Assembly: GCF_900176475.1 (NCBI RefSeq)
Contig: NZ_FWXX01000007.1
Location: forward strand, 62,001-126,000
DNA length: 64,000 nucleotides
Direction: 5' to 3'
From: Tropicibacter naphthalenivorans
GTDB taxonomy: Bacteria > Pseudomonadota > Alphaproteobacteria > Rhodobacterales > Rhodobacteraceae
The position numbers were made by a program, and so were the translations under genes. Under the pieces are notes generated by a model that worked only from the letters and a program-made list of their open reading frames with translations, was not told where the DNA came from and searched no databases. The stretch's first letter is position 1; each line of letters begins with the position of its first letter. Below, piece after piece: positions 16,845 to 25,883 of this stretch.

Positions 16845-17768
16845 ATGGCCACTGCATTGATAACTCACGCGGATTGTCTGGAACATGTGACGCCCGATGG
16901 CCACCCCGAACGGGTCGCGCGGCTGGAACATGTCTGGCACGCTTTGGCCGATCTGGACCTCGTGCGGGAAAGCGCCCCCGAGGCGGACGACGCCGCGCTA
17001 CTGCGCTGCCACCCGCAGGCCTACATCGACCGGATCGCGGCGGCGGAACCGGCGGAGGGGATTCACCAGCTTGACGAAGATACGTGGATGTCGCCCGGGT
17101 CCATGCGGGCGGCGCGGCGTGGGGTCGGCGGGGCTTTGCGCGCGGTGGATATGGTCTTGGGCGGCGAGGTGCAGAACGCCTTTTGCGCGACGCGCCCCCC
17201 GGGGCATCATGCGGAAACCCAGACGCCCATGGGCTTTTGCCTGTTCGGCACAGCGGCCCTCGCGGCGAAATATGCGCTGGATGTCAAAGGGTTGTCCCGC
17301 GTCGCGGTGGTGGATTTCGACGTGCACCACGGCAACGGCACCCAGGATCTGCTGTGGGACGAGCCGCGCACGCTGTTCATCGGTTCGCACCAGATGCCGC
17401 TCTGGCCCGGTACCGGCACGGCGGATGAGCGCGGCGCCCATGACAACATCCAGAACATCCCGCTCGACCCCGGCAGCACCGGCACCGAGATGCGCGCCGC
17501 GTGGGAGCCTGCCATCGCGCGCTTGGCCGCGTTCAACCCCGAGCTGCTGATCATCTCGGCGGGGTTCGACGCCCACAAGGACGACCCCTTGGCGCAGCTC
17601 GACTGGGAAACAGAGGACTTCGCCTGGATCACCCGCGCGCTGTGCGACATGGCGGCTAAGGTCTGCGGCGGACGTGTGGTCTCGACTTTGGAAGGCGGGT
17701 ATGATCTTTCGGCGCTCAGCGCTGCGGCGCGCGTGCACGTACAGGAATTGATGGGGGCAGCCCGATGA
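16845..17768 (+). CDS. Histone deacetylase-fold amidohydrolase
   Basis: A 307-residue zinc hydrolase of the arginase/deacetylase fold. The catalytic elements are complete: RPPGHHAE (His pair near 120), DFDVHHGNGTQD (zinc Asp and His near 158-162), ISAGFDAHKDDPL (second zinc Asp near 242) and the LEGGYDL loop. Bacterial members deacetylate acetylpolyamines or other small N-acetyl compounds; the substrate here is unknown. GGAGG precedes the ATG. The stop overlaps the start of xseB (ATGA), placing it at the head of an xseB-ispA-dxs run, an association often seen in alphaproteobacteria. Confidence 0.87.
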   Translation: MATALITHADCLEHVTPDGHPERVARLEHVWHALADLDLVRESAPEADDAALLRCHPQAYIDRIAAAEPAEGIHQLDEDTWMSPGSMRAARRGVGGALRAVDMVLGGEVQNAFCATRPPGHHAETQTPMGFCLFGTAALAAKYALDVKGLSRVAVVDFDVHHGNGTQDLLWDEPRTLFIGSHQMPLWPGTGTADERGAHDNIQNIPLDPGSTGTEMRAAWEPAIARLAAFNPELLIISAGFDAHKDDPLAQLDWETEDFAWITRALCDMAAKVCGGRVVSTLEGGYDLSALSAAARVHVQELMGAAR

Positions 17769-18004
17769 GCGACGATATCAACGAGATGAGCTTTGAACAG
17801 GCCATGGCCGAGCTGGAACGCGTGGTGGGCCAGCTGGAACGCGGCGACGTGGCCTTGGAAGAATCGATCACGCTCTATGATCGCGGTGCGAAACTGCGCG
17901 CCCGTTGCGAGACCAAGCTGAAAGAGGCCGAAGAAAAGGTCGCCGCGATCACGCTGGACGGCGGCGGCACTCCGGTCGGGACGAAGCCGGTCGAGGGGCT
18001 CTGA
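17765..18004 (+). CDS. xseB: Exodeoxyribonuclease VII small subunit
   Basis: A 79-residue helical protein with the XseB pattern: MSFEQAMAELERVVGQLERGDVALEES, then YDRGAKLRARCETKLKEAEEKV. The small subunit associates in several copies with XseA to make the processive single-strand exonuclease VII. The large-subunit gene is not in the window. It is coupled at both ends: ATGA with the deacetylase gene upstream and TGATG with ispA downstream. The xseB-ispA-dxs order is common in proteobacteria. Confidence 0.92.
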   Translation: MSDDINEMSFEQAMAELERVVGQLERGDVALEESITLYDRGAKLRARCETKLKEAEEKVAAITLDGGGTPVGTKPVEGL

Positions 18005-18876
18005 TGCAGTTCCAGACGGGGCTTGCGGCGGCGGCGGACGCGGTCGAGAGCCATTTCGGATCGGTTTTGGCGGGCTATGACGCTTTGCCAGTGGTGGATG
18101 CCATGCGCTATGCGGCCTCGGGCGGCAAGCGTCTGCGCGCTTATCTGGTGATGGAAACCGCGCGGCTGCATGACGTGCCCGCCAGCAGCGCGATCTGGCC
18201 TGCCACCGCGATCGAGGCGATCCACGCCTATTCGCTGGTCCATGACGATCTGCCCTGCATGGACGACGACGACGTGCGGCGCGGTCTGCCCACCGTGCAC
18301 CGCAAGTGGGACGAGGCGACCGCCGTGCTGGCGGGGGATGCCCTGCAAACCTTGGGGTTTGAGCTGGTCTCGCGCCCCGAGTGCCACCCCGACGCGGTGG
18401 TGCGCGCCGATCTGACGCTGAGCCTTGCGCGCGCTGCCGGGGCAGGGGGCATGGTGCTGGGGCAGGCCTTGGATATGGCCGCCGAGCAGGCCGATACGCC
18501 CCTGACCTTGGACGAGATCACAAGGCTGCAAGCTGGCAAGACCGGCGCGCTGATCGCTTGGTCCGCCGAGGCGGGGGCGCGTCTGGCGCAGGCGGACATC
18601 ACGCCGTTCACCACCTACGCGCAGGCCATCGGCCTCGCCTTTCAGATCGCCGATGACATTTTGGACGTCGAGGGCGACGCCGAAACCGTGGGCAAGGCGG
18701 TGGGCAAGGACGCAGGCCGCGGCAAGGCGACCTTTGTCAGCCTTCTGGGGCTGGACGGGGCAAAAAGCCGCGCATCGGACCTTGTGACACAGGCCTGCGA
18801 CGCCCTATCTGACTATGGAAGTCGGGCCGAGAGCTTGCGAGACGCGGCGCGCTTCGTTATCTCGCGTCGGAATTAA
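18004..18876 (+). CDS. ispA: Farnesyl diphosphate synthase (polyprenyl synthase)
   Basis: A 290-residue trans-prenyltransferase with both aspartate-rich motifs: DDLPCMDDDD near residue 85 with the following RRG, and QIADDILD near residue 215. GGKRLR (residues about 40-45) and LQAGKTGAL are also typical. It condenses IPP with DMAPP and GPP to give farnesyl diphosphate for quinones, undecaprenol and carotenoids. The start at 18004 overlaps the xseB stop by one base; a longer in-frame reading exists but would bury xseB. It is followed by dxs, so precursor and polyprenyl synthesis are encoded together. Confidence 0.93.
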   Translation: MQFQTGLAAAADAVESHFGSVLAGYDALPVVDAMRYAASGGKRLRAYLVMETARLHDVPASSAIWPATAIEAIHAYSLVHDDLPCMDDDDVRRGLPTVHRKWDEATAVLAGDALQTLGFELVSRPECHPDAVVRADLTLSLARAAGAGGMVLGQALDMAAEQADTPLTLDEITRLQAGKTGALIAWSAEAGARLAQADITPFTTYAQAIGLAFQIADDILDVEGDAETVGKAVGKDAGRGKATFVSLLGLDGAKSRASDLVTQACDALSDYGSRAESLRDAARFVISRRN

Positions 18877-18918
18877 CGCGAACCTGCGCAGCGCGCGCCG
18901 AACCAGACCGGAGGACCC

Positions 18919-20844
18919 ATGTCCGACAGGCCCCAAACGCCGCTTCTTGACCGGGTGTCAATTCCCGCCGATCTCAAGCAGTTTTCCGATGCCGAGCTGA
19001 TCCGGCTGGCCCACGAAGTGCGCGAGGAGACGGTCTCGGCGGTGTCCGAAACCGGCGGGCACTTGGGCGCAGGCCTTGGTGTGGTCGAGCTGACCGTGGC
19101 GTTGCACGCGGTGTTCGACACGCCGCGCGACAAGATTATCTGGGACGTCTCGCACCAGTGTTATCCGCACAAGATCCTGACCGGTCGGCGCGACCGGATG
19201 CGGACTTTGCGCCAAAAGGACGGCCTCAGCGGATTCACCAAACGCTCTGAATCGCCTTACGATCCCTTTGGCGCGGCGCATTCCAGCACCTCGATAAGCG
19301 CGGCGCTTGGCTTTGCCGTGGCGCGCGATCTGGGTGGGAACTGCGACACCGGCCATGGTGACGCGATTGCGGTGATCGGTGATGGGGCTATGAGCGCGGG
19401 CATGGCCTTTGAGGCGATGAACAACGCGGGCCATCTGGGCAAGCGCATGATCGTCATCCTCAACGACAACGAGATGAGCATCGCGCCCCCCACCGGCGCG
19501 TTTTCGTCCTACCTCAGCCGGCTCTACGCCGAAGCGCCCTTCCAGGATTTCAAGGCCGCCGCCAAGGGCGCGGTCAGCATGTTGCCCGAACCTTTCCGCG
19601 AAGGGGCCAAGCGCGCCAAGGAAATGCTCAAGGGCATGACGGTCGGCGGCACTCTGTTCGAAGAGCTGGGCTTTAGCTATCTTGGCCCCATCGACGGGCA
19701 CGACCTGAACCAGTTGCTGCCGGTGCTGCGCACGGTGCGCCAGCGCGCGACGGGGCCGATCCTGCTGCACGTGCTGACCAAAAAGGGCAAAGGCTACGCC
19801 CACGCCGAGCACGCCGCCGACAAGGGCCACGCGCGGGCCAAGTTCGACGTCATCACCGGCAAGCAGAAAAAGGCGCCGTCCAACGCGCCCAGCTACACCA
19901 AGGTCTTCGCCGAGGCGCTGCTGCAAGAGGCCGCCGAGGATTCGCAAATTTGCGCGGTGACGGCGGCGATGCCGGATGGCACTGGGCTGGACCTGTTCGC
20001 CGAGCGCTACCCCAGCCGTTGCTTTGACGTTGGCATTGCCGAACAGCACGGCGTGACCTTTTGCGCAGGGCTTGCGGCGGGGGGGCTGAAACCCTTCTGC
20101 GCGATGTATTCGACCTTCCTCCAGCGTGGGTACGATCAGGTGGTGCATGACGTGGCGATCCAGCGCCTGCCGGTGCGTTTCGCCATCGACCGCGCCGGGC
20201 TTGTGGGGGCCGATGGGGCCACGCACGCCGGGTCGTTCGACGTGGCATATCTGGCGAACTTGCCGGGGATGGTGGTCATGGCCGCCGCCGATGAGGCAGA
20301 GCTGAAACACATGGTGGCCACCGCTGCGGCGCATGACGAGGGGCCGATTGCCTTCCGTTATCCGCGCGGCGAAGGCGAGGGCGTCGAGATGCCCGCACGC
20401 GGCGAGGTGTTGGAAATCGGCAAGGGCCGGATGATCCGCGAAGGGTCGCGCGTGGCGATCCTGTCGTTTGGCACCCGCCTTGGCGAAGTCCTGAAAGCCT
20501 GCGAAGCCCTTGAAGCGCGGGGGATTACCCCCACCGTGGCGGACGCGCGCTTTGCCAAGCCGCTGGACCGCGAGCTGATCCTGAGCCTTGCGCGCGAGCA
20601 CGAGAGTCTCATCACCATCGAAGAGGGCGCCGTGGGCGGTTTCGGCAGCCACGTGGCGCAGCTGCTGTCCGACGAAGGCGTCTTTGACAACGGTTTGCGG
20701 TTCCGGTCGATGGTGCTGCCGGACGTGTTCATCGACCAGGCCTCGCCCCGCGACATGTACGACACGGCGGCGATGAATGCCGAGCATATCGAGGCTAAGG
20801 TCTTGAATGTGCTGGGGGTCGAGGTGCTGGACAAGCGCGCCTGA
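18919..20844 (+). CDS. dxs: 1-deoxy-D-xylulose-5-phosphate synthase
   Basis: A 641-residue thiamine diphosphate enzyme that condenses pyruvate and glyceraldehyde 3-phosphate, the entry step of the MEP isoprenoid pathway. Visible features are the catalytic region [28 protein letters not shown], the ThDP motif [13 protein letters not shown] with LNDNEMSI, and the transketolase-type middle domain with [12 protein letters not shown]. The C-terminal domain ends with [13 protein letters not shown] lies five bases before the ATG. The length is standard for the family. It is the last gene of the xseB-ispA-dxs run. Confidence 0.96.
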   Translation: MSDRPQTPLLDRVSIPADLKQFSDAELIRLAHEVREETVSAVSETGGHLGAGLGVVELTVALHAVFDTPRDKIIWDVSHQCYPHKILTGRRDRMRTLRQKDGLSGFTKRSESPYDPFGAAHSSTSISAALGFAVARDLGGNCDTGHGDAIAVIGDGAMSAGMAFEAMNNAGHLGKRMIVILNDNEMSIAPPTGAFSSYLSRLYAEAPFQDFKAAAKGAVSMLPEPFREGAKRAKEMLKGMTVGGTLFEELGFSYLGPIDGHDLNQLLPVLRTVRQRATGPILLHVLTKKGKGYAHAEHAADKGHARAKFDVITGKQKKAPSNAPSYTKVFAEALLQEAAEDSQICAVTAAMPDGTGLDLFAERYPSRCFDVGIAEQHGVTFCAGLAAGGLKPFCAMYSTFLQRGYDQVVHDVAIQRLPVRFAIDRAGLVGADGATHAGSFDVAYLANLPGMVVMAAADEAELKHMVATAAAHDEGPIAFRYPRGEGEGVEMPARGEVLEIGKGRMIREGSRVAILSFGTRLGEVLKACEALEARGITPTVADARFAKPLDRELILSLAREHESLITIEEGAVGGFGSHVAQLLSDEGVFDNGLRFRSMVLPDVFIDQASPRDMYDTAAMNAEHIEAKVLNVLGVEVLDKRA

Positions 20845-20889
20845 GCATGGTCGTCTGATCGCAACCTTGTGGTGTGATTGGATGACGTG

Positions 20890-21810
20890 ATGCCCGTGCC
20901 TGACTACCAAACCCTGATGCGCCCCGTGTTGCAGGCCTTTGCCGACGGGGCGCTGAATGTGGGGCAGACCCTGCCGGGCTTGCAGGCGCAGTTCGGGATT
21001 AGCGACGAAGAAGCGCAGGAGTTGATGCCGAACGGGAGGAAAACATTTCTGGCCGATCGTGCGCATTGGGCGCGGACCTATCTGTCCAAGGCGGGCTGCC
21101 TGACCTCGCCTAAGCGCAATGTGCATGAGATCACCAGCTTTGGCCGGGAACTTTTGCAGCGCCATCCAGACCGGATCGACAACGCGGTTCTCGCCCAAGT
21201 TGCAGACTTCAAAGACTGGAAAGACGCATCGGCTCAGACGCCAGAGCCAAAGGCACCCGCTGTATCCACTCCCGAAACGTCAGAACAGACACCGGAAGAC
21301 GCAATCGCTTCGCTGCACAAGCAAATCTCGGACGTGTTGGCGCAAGACTTGCTGGAGATGGTGCTGACCGTCACGCCCGCCCGTTTCGAAAAGCTCATCG
21401 TCGATCTGCTGATCGCCATGGGCTATGGCGGCGGTGATCCGGCCATGGGGCAGAGCATCGGGAAATCCGGCGATGGCGGCATCGACGGGGTCATCAACGA
21501 AGACGCTTTGGGCCTTGATGCGGTCTATATCCAAGCCAAACGTTATGCCTTGGACAACAAGGTGGGGCGGCCTGCCTTGCAGGCGTTCGTTGGGTCTTTG
21601 ACCGGCGAGGGGGCGTCCAAGGGCGTGTTCGTGACGACTTCGGATTTCTCCAAAGAAGCCCACGCCTATGTGGACCGCATCCAGCAGCGGATTGTTCTGA
21701 TCAACGGCGACCGTCTGGCGCGGCTGATGATCCAGCACGAGGTCGGTGTGCGGGCGCGCAAGGTCTATACGATCCGCTCCGTTGATGAAGATTACTTTGG
21801 TGATTTCTAA
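20890..21810 (+). CDS. mrr: Mrr-type restriction endonuclease
   Basis: A 306-residue protein with an N-terminal Mrr winged-helix domain (residues 1-90) and a C-terminal Mrr catalytic domain from about residue 155. The nuclease core is FEKLIVDLLIAMGYGGG, then DGGIDGVINEDALGL (catalytic Asp near 198) and the QAK variant of the PD-(D/E)xK motif near residue 215. Mrr enzymes cut DNA with foreign methylation (type IV restriction). No methyltransferase or specificity gene is near, so it acts alone. The frame opens earlier with a TTG at 20878, but the family N-terminus (PVPDYQTLM) fits the ATG at 20890. It is convergent with exoD. Confidence 0.9.
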   Translation: MPVPDYQTLMRPVLQAFADGALNVGQTLPGLQAQFGISDEEAQELMPNGRKTFLADRAHWARTYLSKAGCLTSPKRNVHEITSFGRELLQRHPDRIDNAVLAQVADFKDWKDASAQTPEPKAPAVSTPETSEQTPEDAIASLHKQISDVLAQDLLEMVLTVTPARFEKLIVDLLIAMGYGGGDPAMGQSIGKSGDGGIDGVINEDALGLDAVYIQAKRYALDNKVGRPALQAFVGSLTGEGASKGVFVTTSDFSKEAHAYVDRIQQRIVLINGDRLARLMIQHEVGVRARKVYTIRSVDEDYFGDF

Positions 21811-21813
21811 GGC

Positions 21814-22428
21814 TTAGACGATCCCGGTCGCCACGGCGAGCACCGCCAGATACAGCAGCGCGCCCTGGACGTAGCCCCAGAGCAGGTATGCGCCGTCGCG
21901 GGTCATCACGCCGAACATCACCATCGCCACGGCCCCCGCGCTGAACGAGGTAAAGAACGGCACCAGTTCAAGGATCGGCCAGCCGATCACCGTCAGCAGC
22001 ACAAACAGATAGGCCAGCGGGCGGGTGGGCCGCGCGGTCAGAAAGCACAGCCTGTCCTTGGAGTACCGATCCATCCACGCGGCGGGTTTGCCCAGCCAGT
22101 TCAAGGCTTTGGTCATGCGTTTGGCACTGACCGAACGGCGCGTCAGCCAGCCCGGAAGCCACAGATGTTTGCGGCCCAGCACAGCTTGCAGCGCGCACAG
22201 AAAGATCAGGCAAGCCCCCAGCGTCGGCGTGCCGGGGATGCCAGACAGCGGCGAGACCAGCAGCACCGCCGGGATCAGGATCACCGCCGGAAAGGACTGC
22301 GTGCCCACGCGGTCCAGCGCCTCGTGGACGTAGACGCGGGCGTCATCGGCCTGCGGGCGCAGCGCCTCGATCAGATCGCGCAAACTGCCGGGGCCGTCGT
22401 CCTGGCCGATTTGCTGGCCACACGCCAT
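21814..22428 (-). CDS. exoD: ExoD family membrane protein
   Basis: A 204-residue protein of the ExoD family, first named from Rhizobium exopolysaccharide mutants; its biochemical role is unclear. Features are the N-terminal SLRDLIEALRPQ, GTQSFPAVILIPAVLLVSPLSGIPGTPTL with a first membrane hairpin, then RLCFLTARPTRPLAYL and two or three further hydrophobic segments to the C-terminus. It is four bases from the end of the convergent mrr gene and five bases downstream of the epimerase-like gene on its own strand, so it is probably co-transcribed with that gene. Confidence 0.85.
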   Translation of the reverse strand: MACGQQIGQDDGPGSLRDLIEALRPQADDARVYVHEALDRVGTQSFPAVILIPAVLLVSPLSGIPGTPTLGACLIFLCALQAVLGRKHLWLPGWLTRRSVSAKRMTKALNWLGKPAAWMDRYSKDRLCFLTARPTRPLAYLFVLLTVIGWPILELVPFFTSFSAGAVAMVMFGVMTRDGAYLLWGYVQGALLYLAVLAVATGIV

Positions 22429-22433
22429 GTTGG

Positions 22434-23291
22434 TTAATCCTGCTCTTCGCGCAGCAGCGCCAAAAGGCCCACGCGGTAGTCGGGATACAGCAGCTCGACC
22501 CCCAGCTCTTCGCGCAGGCGGCGGTTCGAGACACGCTTGTTTTCCGCGTAAAAGCTGCGGGCCATGGGGGTGAACTCGGCCTTGTCATAGGGGATCGCGG
22601 GCGGCACCGGCTTGCCCAGCAGCTCGGCGGCATAGGCGATCACGTCCTGTGGCGGGGCGGGATCGTCGTCGCAGGTGTTGTAGATCGCGCCGGGCTGGGG
22701 CGCCTTGATCGAGGCGTGCAGCGTCTGCGCGATGTCCTCGACGTGGATGCGGCTAAAAACCTGATCTTCCTTGATGATCCGCCGGGCGGTGCCGGCGCGC
22801 ACCTTGGCAAAGGGGCCACGGCCCGGCCCGTAGATGCCCGCAAGGCGAAAGATATGCAGGGGAAGGTCCGGGATGGCCTGCCACTCGGCCTCGGCGCGGG
22901 CGCGGGTCTGGCCACGCTTGGTGGTCGGGGCGAGGGGCGTGTCTTCGTCGATCCAGTCGCCGCCGTAGTCGCCATAGACCCCGGTTGTGGACAGGTAGCC
23001 GACCCATTCAAGCCGTGAGGCGTTGTCGGTCAGCGCCTTCTTGGCGATGGAGAGCGAGGGGTCGCTGCCGTCCTTGGGGCCCGCCGAGACGAGGATATGG
23101 GTCGCTTTGGCGATGGCCTCGGCGAGGTCCTCGGGCGTCCAGAGGACGGGCGTCACGCCTGTCTCGCGCAAGGCGTCCATGTTGCTTGGATCACGCGTCG
23201 TGCCCATGACCGTCCAGCCGAGGGGGAGAAGGCGGCGGGTGAGCGCTTGGGCCGAGTAGCCGTGGCCGAGGCAGAGGAGCGTCTGTGTCAT
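22434..23291 (-). CDS. NAD(P)-binding epimerase-like protein (YeeZ-like SDR)
   Basis: A 285-residue atypical short-chain dehydrogenase/epimerase. The Rossmann start MTQTLLCLGHGYSA has the GxGxxA dinucleotide signature. ILVSAGP, the YLSTTGVYGDYGG active-site region (Ser/Thr and Tyr) and FRLAGIYGPGR are as in YeeZ-like proteins. The substrate is unknown. It heads a two-gene minus-strand unit with exoD. Upstream lies a GC-rich repeat region. Confidence 0.83.
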   Translation of the reverse strand: MTQTLLCLGHGYSAQALTRRLLPLGWTVMGTTRDPSNMDALRETGVTPVLWTPEDLAEAIAKATHILVSAGPKDGSDPSLSIAKKALTDNASRLEWVGYLSTTGVYGDYGGDWIDEDTPLAPTTKRGQTRARAEAEWQAIPDLPLHIFRLAGIYGPGRGPFAKVRAGTARRIIKEDQVFSRIHVEDIAQTLHASIKAPQPGAIYNTCDDDPAPPQDVIAYAAELLGKPVPPAIPYDKAEFTPMARSFYAENKRVSNRRLREELGVELLYPDYRVGLLALLREEQD

Positions 23292-23358
23292 AGGGCATAG
23301 GTGGCTGCGCGCGGGGGAAAAGGCAAGAGGGATGAAGGTGGGGGGATGCCCTTTGGTT

Positions 23359-23420
23359 GGAGGGGGCGCTGCCCCCCGCCCTGCGGGCTCCCCCCGGGAT
23401 ACTTTTAAAGAGAAGAAGGG
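23359..23420. repeat. GC-rich palindromic intergenic repeat
   Basis: Two adjacent hairpins, GGGGGC-GCT-GCCCCC (23362-23376) and GCCC-TGC-GGGC (23378-23388), are followed by CCCCCCGGGATACTTTT and AAAGAGAAGAAG. This layout (C-rich palindromes, then GGGATA, then an AAGAAG tail) is one I recall as dispersed between genes in many Rhodobacteraceae genomes. Only one clear copy is in this window. The rest of the 246-base gap holds no other feature I can support. Confidence 0.6.
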
Positions 23421-23537
23421 CTGGGCGGTGGTTTGCCTAAAGGGTGTGGTTTGCGCGGGGTTTCGCCGGGGGTTTTCGGCGGGAATGGCTTGGGGATTTA
23501 GGGATGGTTAAATGGGGCGGTCTTTGGAGAGAGTCGC

Positions 23538-24008
23538 ATGATTGGCCGTCGGTTTTTGATCTTGTCCGGTTTGAGTTTGGTGGCCTGCGGGCCTTTGGTC
23601 GAGGCGGAGCGTGTGGCGGTGGTGGAGGAGCCGCCTCTGTATCCGAACGAGACGCCGGAGTTGCGGGCGTTGATCAACCAATGGGCGGATCATTACGAGC
23701 TGCCGCGTCATCTGGTGCATCGTCTGGCCATTCGGGAGAGCACGCACCGGCCCTGGGCGCGCAATGGGCCGTATTGGGGGTTGTTCCAGATCCTGCCGGC
23801 GACGGCGCGGAGCATGGGCTTTCGTGGGCCGAACGAGGATCTGCTGAAGCCCGAGGTGAACCTTGAATTCGCGCTTAGGTACCTCAAGGGCGCGTATATC
23901 GTGGCGGATGGCGACGAGGATGCCGCCATCATGTGGTACGCAAAAGGCTATTATTACGAAGCAAAGCGGCTTGGCCTGCTGGTAGAGACTGGGCTGCGCC
24001 CCGGCTAG
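23538..24008 (+). CDS. Small lipoprotein lytic transglycosylase
   Basis: A 156-residue protein with a lipoprotein signal (MIGRRFLILSGLSLVAC, lipobox LVAC with Cys17) and an SLT/goose-lysozyme fold domain from about residue 45. The catalytic Glu is in AIREST, followed by YWGLFQILPATARSMGF and MWYAKGYYYEA. Lytic transglycosylases cleave the glycan strand of murein, and this one is likely anchored in the outer membrane. It is short for the family, little more than the catalytic core. Its last four bases overlap the end of the convergent aldolase gene. Confidence 0.85.
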   Translation: MIGRRFLILSGLSLVACGPLVEAERVAVVEEPPLYPNETPELRALINQWADHYELPRHLVHRLAIRESTHRPWARNGPYWGLFQILPATARSMGFRGPNEDLLKPEVNLEFALRYLKGAYIVADGDEDAAIMWYAKGYYYEAKRLGLLVETGLRPG

Positions 24009-24757
24009 GTCGCGTAGTTCGAGCCTTCTTCGTCGAGGATCGCCTTGAGTTCGGCGAGGTGGCGGATGTCTTGTTCGGGGTAGTCCTCGATTTCCTGCGC
24101 GGTCTTCTCGGCCACATCATCGGGCAGGATCGCCAGCTCTCGGCCGGTTTGCAGCGCCATGATATAGGTCTGCGCTGCGCGTTCAAAATAGAACAGCCGG
24201 TTGAAGGTTTCGGCCACCGTCGCGCCGATGATCATCACGCCGTGGTTGCCCATGATCAGGGTTTTGACTTTGGGGTCGGACAGCAGCTGGGCGCAGCGGG
24301 CGCCTTCTTCTTCGAAGGCCAGACCGCCGTAGTTGTCGTCGATCGCGATACGGTTGTAGAAGGTCGCGGCGTTCTGATCGATCGGCGGCAAGCGCTTGTC
24401 CTTGAGGCTGGCGAGCACGGTGGCGTAGGGTGAATGCACGTGCATGGCGCAGCGCGCGTGCGGGCACAGGCGGTGCAGTCCGCCGTGCAGGCCCCAGGCC
24501 GTCGGGTCGGGTGCGCCGGGTTTGTTCAGCGTCTCGGGGTCGTTGGCATCGACGATGATCAGGTCAGATGCCTTGATCCGGGCAAAGTGCATCTGGTTGG
24601 GATTCATCAGGAATTTCGTGCCGTCGTCGTTGATCGACAGGCTAAAGTGGTTGGCCACCGCTTCGTGCATATTCAGCCGGACGGTCCAGCGAAAGGCGGC
24701 GGCCAGATCGACGCGCTCTTGCCAGTGGTCGATATTGGCGATGTTGTGTGCGGTCAT
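24005..24757 (-). CDS. Class II aldolase/adducin family protein
   Basis: A 250-residue protein of the fuculose-phosphate aldolase/adducin fold. The metal-binding histidines are visible in MHVHSPYATVLA (about residues 105-115) and the later GNHGVMIIG; ANHFSLSIND is the N-terminal phosphate-loop equivalent. These proteins are aldolases or epimerases on sugar phosphates, but this subgroup lacks an assigned substrate. GGAGG lies five bases before the ATG. It is 48 bases downstream of the topoisomerase gene on the same strand. Confidence 0.83.
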   Translation of the reverse strand: MTAHNIANIDHWQERVDLAAAFRWTVRLNMHEAVANHFSLSINDDGTKFLMNPNQMHFARIKASDLIIVDANDPETLNKPGAPDPTAWGLHGGLHRLCPHARCAMHVHSPYATVLASLKDKRLPPIDQNAATFYNRIAIDDNYGGLAFEEEGARCAQLLSDPKVKTLIMGNHGVMIIGATVAETFNRLFYFERAAQTYIMALQTGRELAILPDDVAEKTAQEIEDYPEQDIRHLAELKAILDEEGSNYAT

Positions 24758-24805
24758 TTTGGCCTCCTGTTGATGGGGCCATTGGGCGGCGCTGGGCCGG
24801 TGTTG

Positions 24806-25774
24806 TCAATCCGATAGCAGGTGCAGCAGGCGGGCTTCGGTCTGGCGCAGGCCATGGACGGTGGGCGCCTTGGACAGATCGCGCGGGGTCTCGCACAGGT
24901 TAATGACGCTTGGGTGGATATAGCTTTTGCGGGCAATCGCCGGGGTGTTGTGCAGGCGCGCGGCGGCGGCATCGGCCATGGCTTTGATCGTAGGCTTGGG
25001 TTCCAGGGCGACCTGCAAGGCGGCGGCGCTGCCGTTCCACGTGCGAAAGGTCTTGGCGGTCAGGTCGGGCTGACCGGTGATCTCGGCGAGGGCGGCGTTG
25101 ACTTGCCCGGCGCTGATGCCGTGCGGGGTGCCGCCATCGTCGAGCCAAGTCACCAACTGCGGGCCTGCCAGATCGCCGAGACGGGTCAGCGTGCGATTGA
25201 GGGTCTGATCCCGCAGGGTCTTGCGCACCGTTTTGCCGCCTTTGCCCTGATACCGCAGGGTTAGGCGATCATCGTCCAAGGCAAGGTGTCGCCGCCGCAG
25301 GGTCGTCGCGCCAAAAGTCTGGTTCTCGCGGGCGTAGCCGGTGCTTCCGACGCGCAGGCTGGCGCGGTCCAGCAGGGCAAGAATGGCGGCGAGGGCGAAA
25401 TCGCGGTCCCCGGCGGTGCCTTCGCGCAGCGTTTGGCGGATGCGGCGGCGCAGGGCGGGAAGCGCCTCGCCAAAGGCCCGCAGGTGGTCGAACTTTTGCG
25501 CGTTGCGCCATGCGCGCCAATCCGGGTGATAGCGGTACTGCTTGCGCCCGCGCGCATCGCGCCCCGTGGCCTGAAGATGGCCGTTGTCCGCGGGGCAAAT
25601 CCACACATCCTGATAGGCGGGTGGGACGGCCAAAGCCTTGATCCGGCTGCGTTCTTGCGGATCGTCAATGCGGGTGCCGTCCGGGGCCAGATAGCTAAAG
25701 CCGCGCCCGCGCCTCTGGCGGGTGATGCCGGGGCGGTCGTCTGGGAAATAGATCAGGTCGGGCGGTTTGAGCAT
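24806..25774 (-). CDS. DNA topoisomerase IB
   Basis: A 322-residue poxvirus-type topoisomerase I. The N-terminal domain has DDRPGITRQRRGRGFSY and WICPADNGHLQATGRDARGRKQYRYH; the catalytic domain contains the active-site Tyr near residue 285 in KSYIHP. It relaxes supercoils through a 3'-phosphotyrosine intermediate. Bacterial homologues occur in a minority of genomes. The frame runs up to 25882, but that extension overlaps the amn leader and is not family-like; the ATG at 25774 (MLKPPDLIYF) fits. It is divergent from amn. Confidence 0.9.
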   Translation of the reverse strand: MLKPPDLIYFPDDRPGITRQRRGRGFSYLAPDGTRIDDPQERSRIKALAVPPAYQDVWICPADNGHLQATGRDARGRKQYRYHPDWRAWRNAQKFDHLRAFGEALPALRRRIRQTLREGTAGDRDFALAAILALLDRASLRVGSTGYARENQTFGATTLRRRHLALDDDRLTLRYQGKGGKTVRKTLRDQTLNRTLTRLGDLAGPQLVTWLDDGGTPHGISAGQVNAALAEITGQPDLTAKTFRTWNGSAAALQVALEPKPTIKAMADAAAARLHNTPAIARKSYIHPSVINLCETPRDLSKAPTVHGLRQTEARLLHLLSD

Positions 25775-25883
25775 ACCGGGGCAACTCGAAAAGCGCCCGC
25801 GAGGTTCCCGGTGTTTGAACCTGTCTTGAACCTGCTGGGGCAAACTGTCACGCTGCCGGGTAAGAACAACGAAAGGAACCAAC

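Noticed and set aside
18958-21198. A 746-codon minus-strand frame opposite dxs and the start of mrr
   Set aside because: Complement of the conserved dxs coding sequence; no family features, no ribosome-binding site. GC-driven shadow frame.
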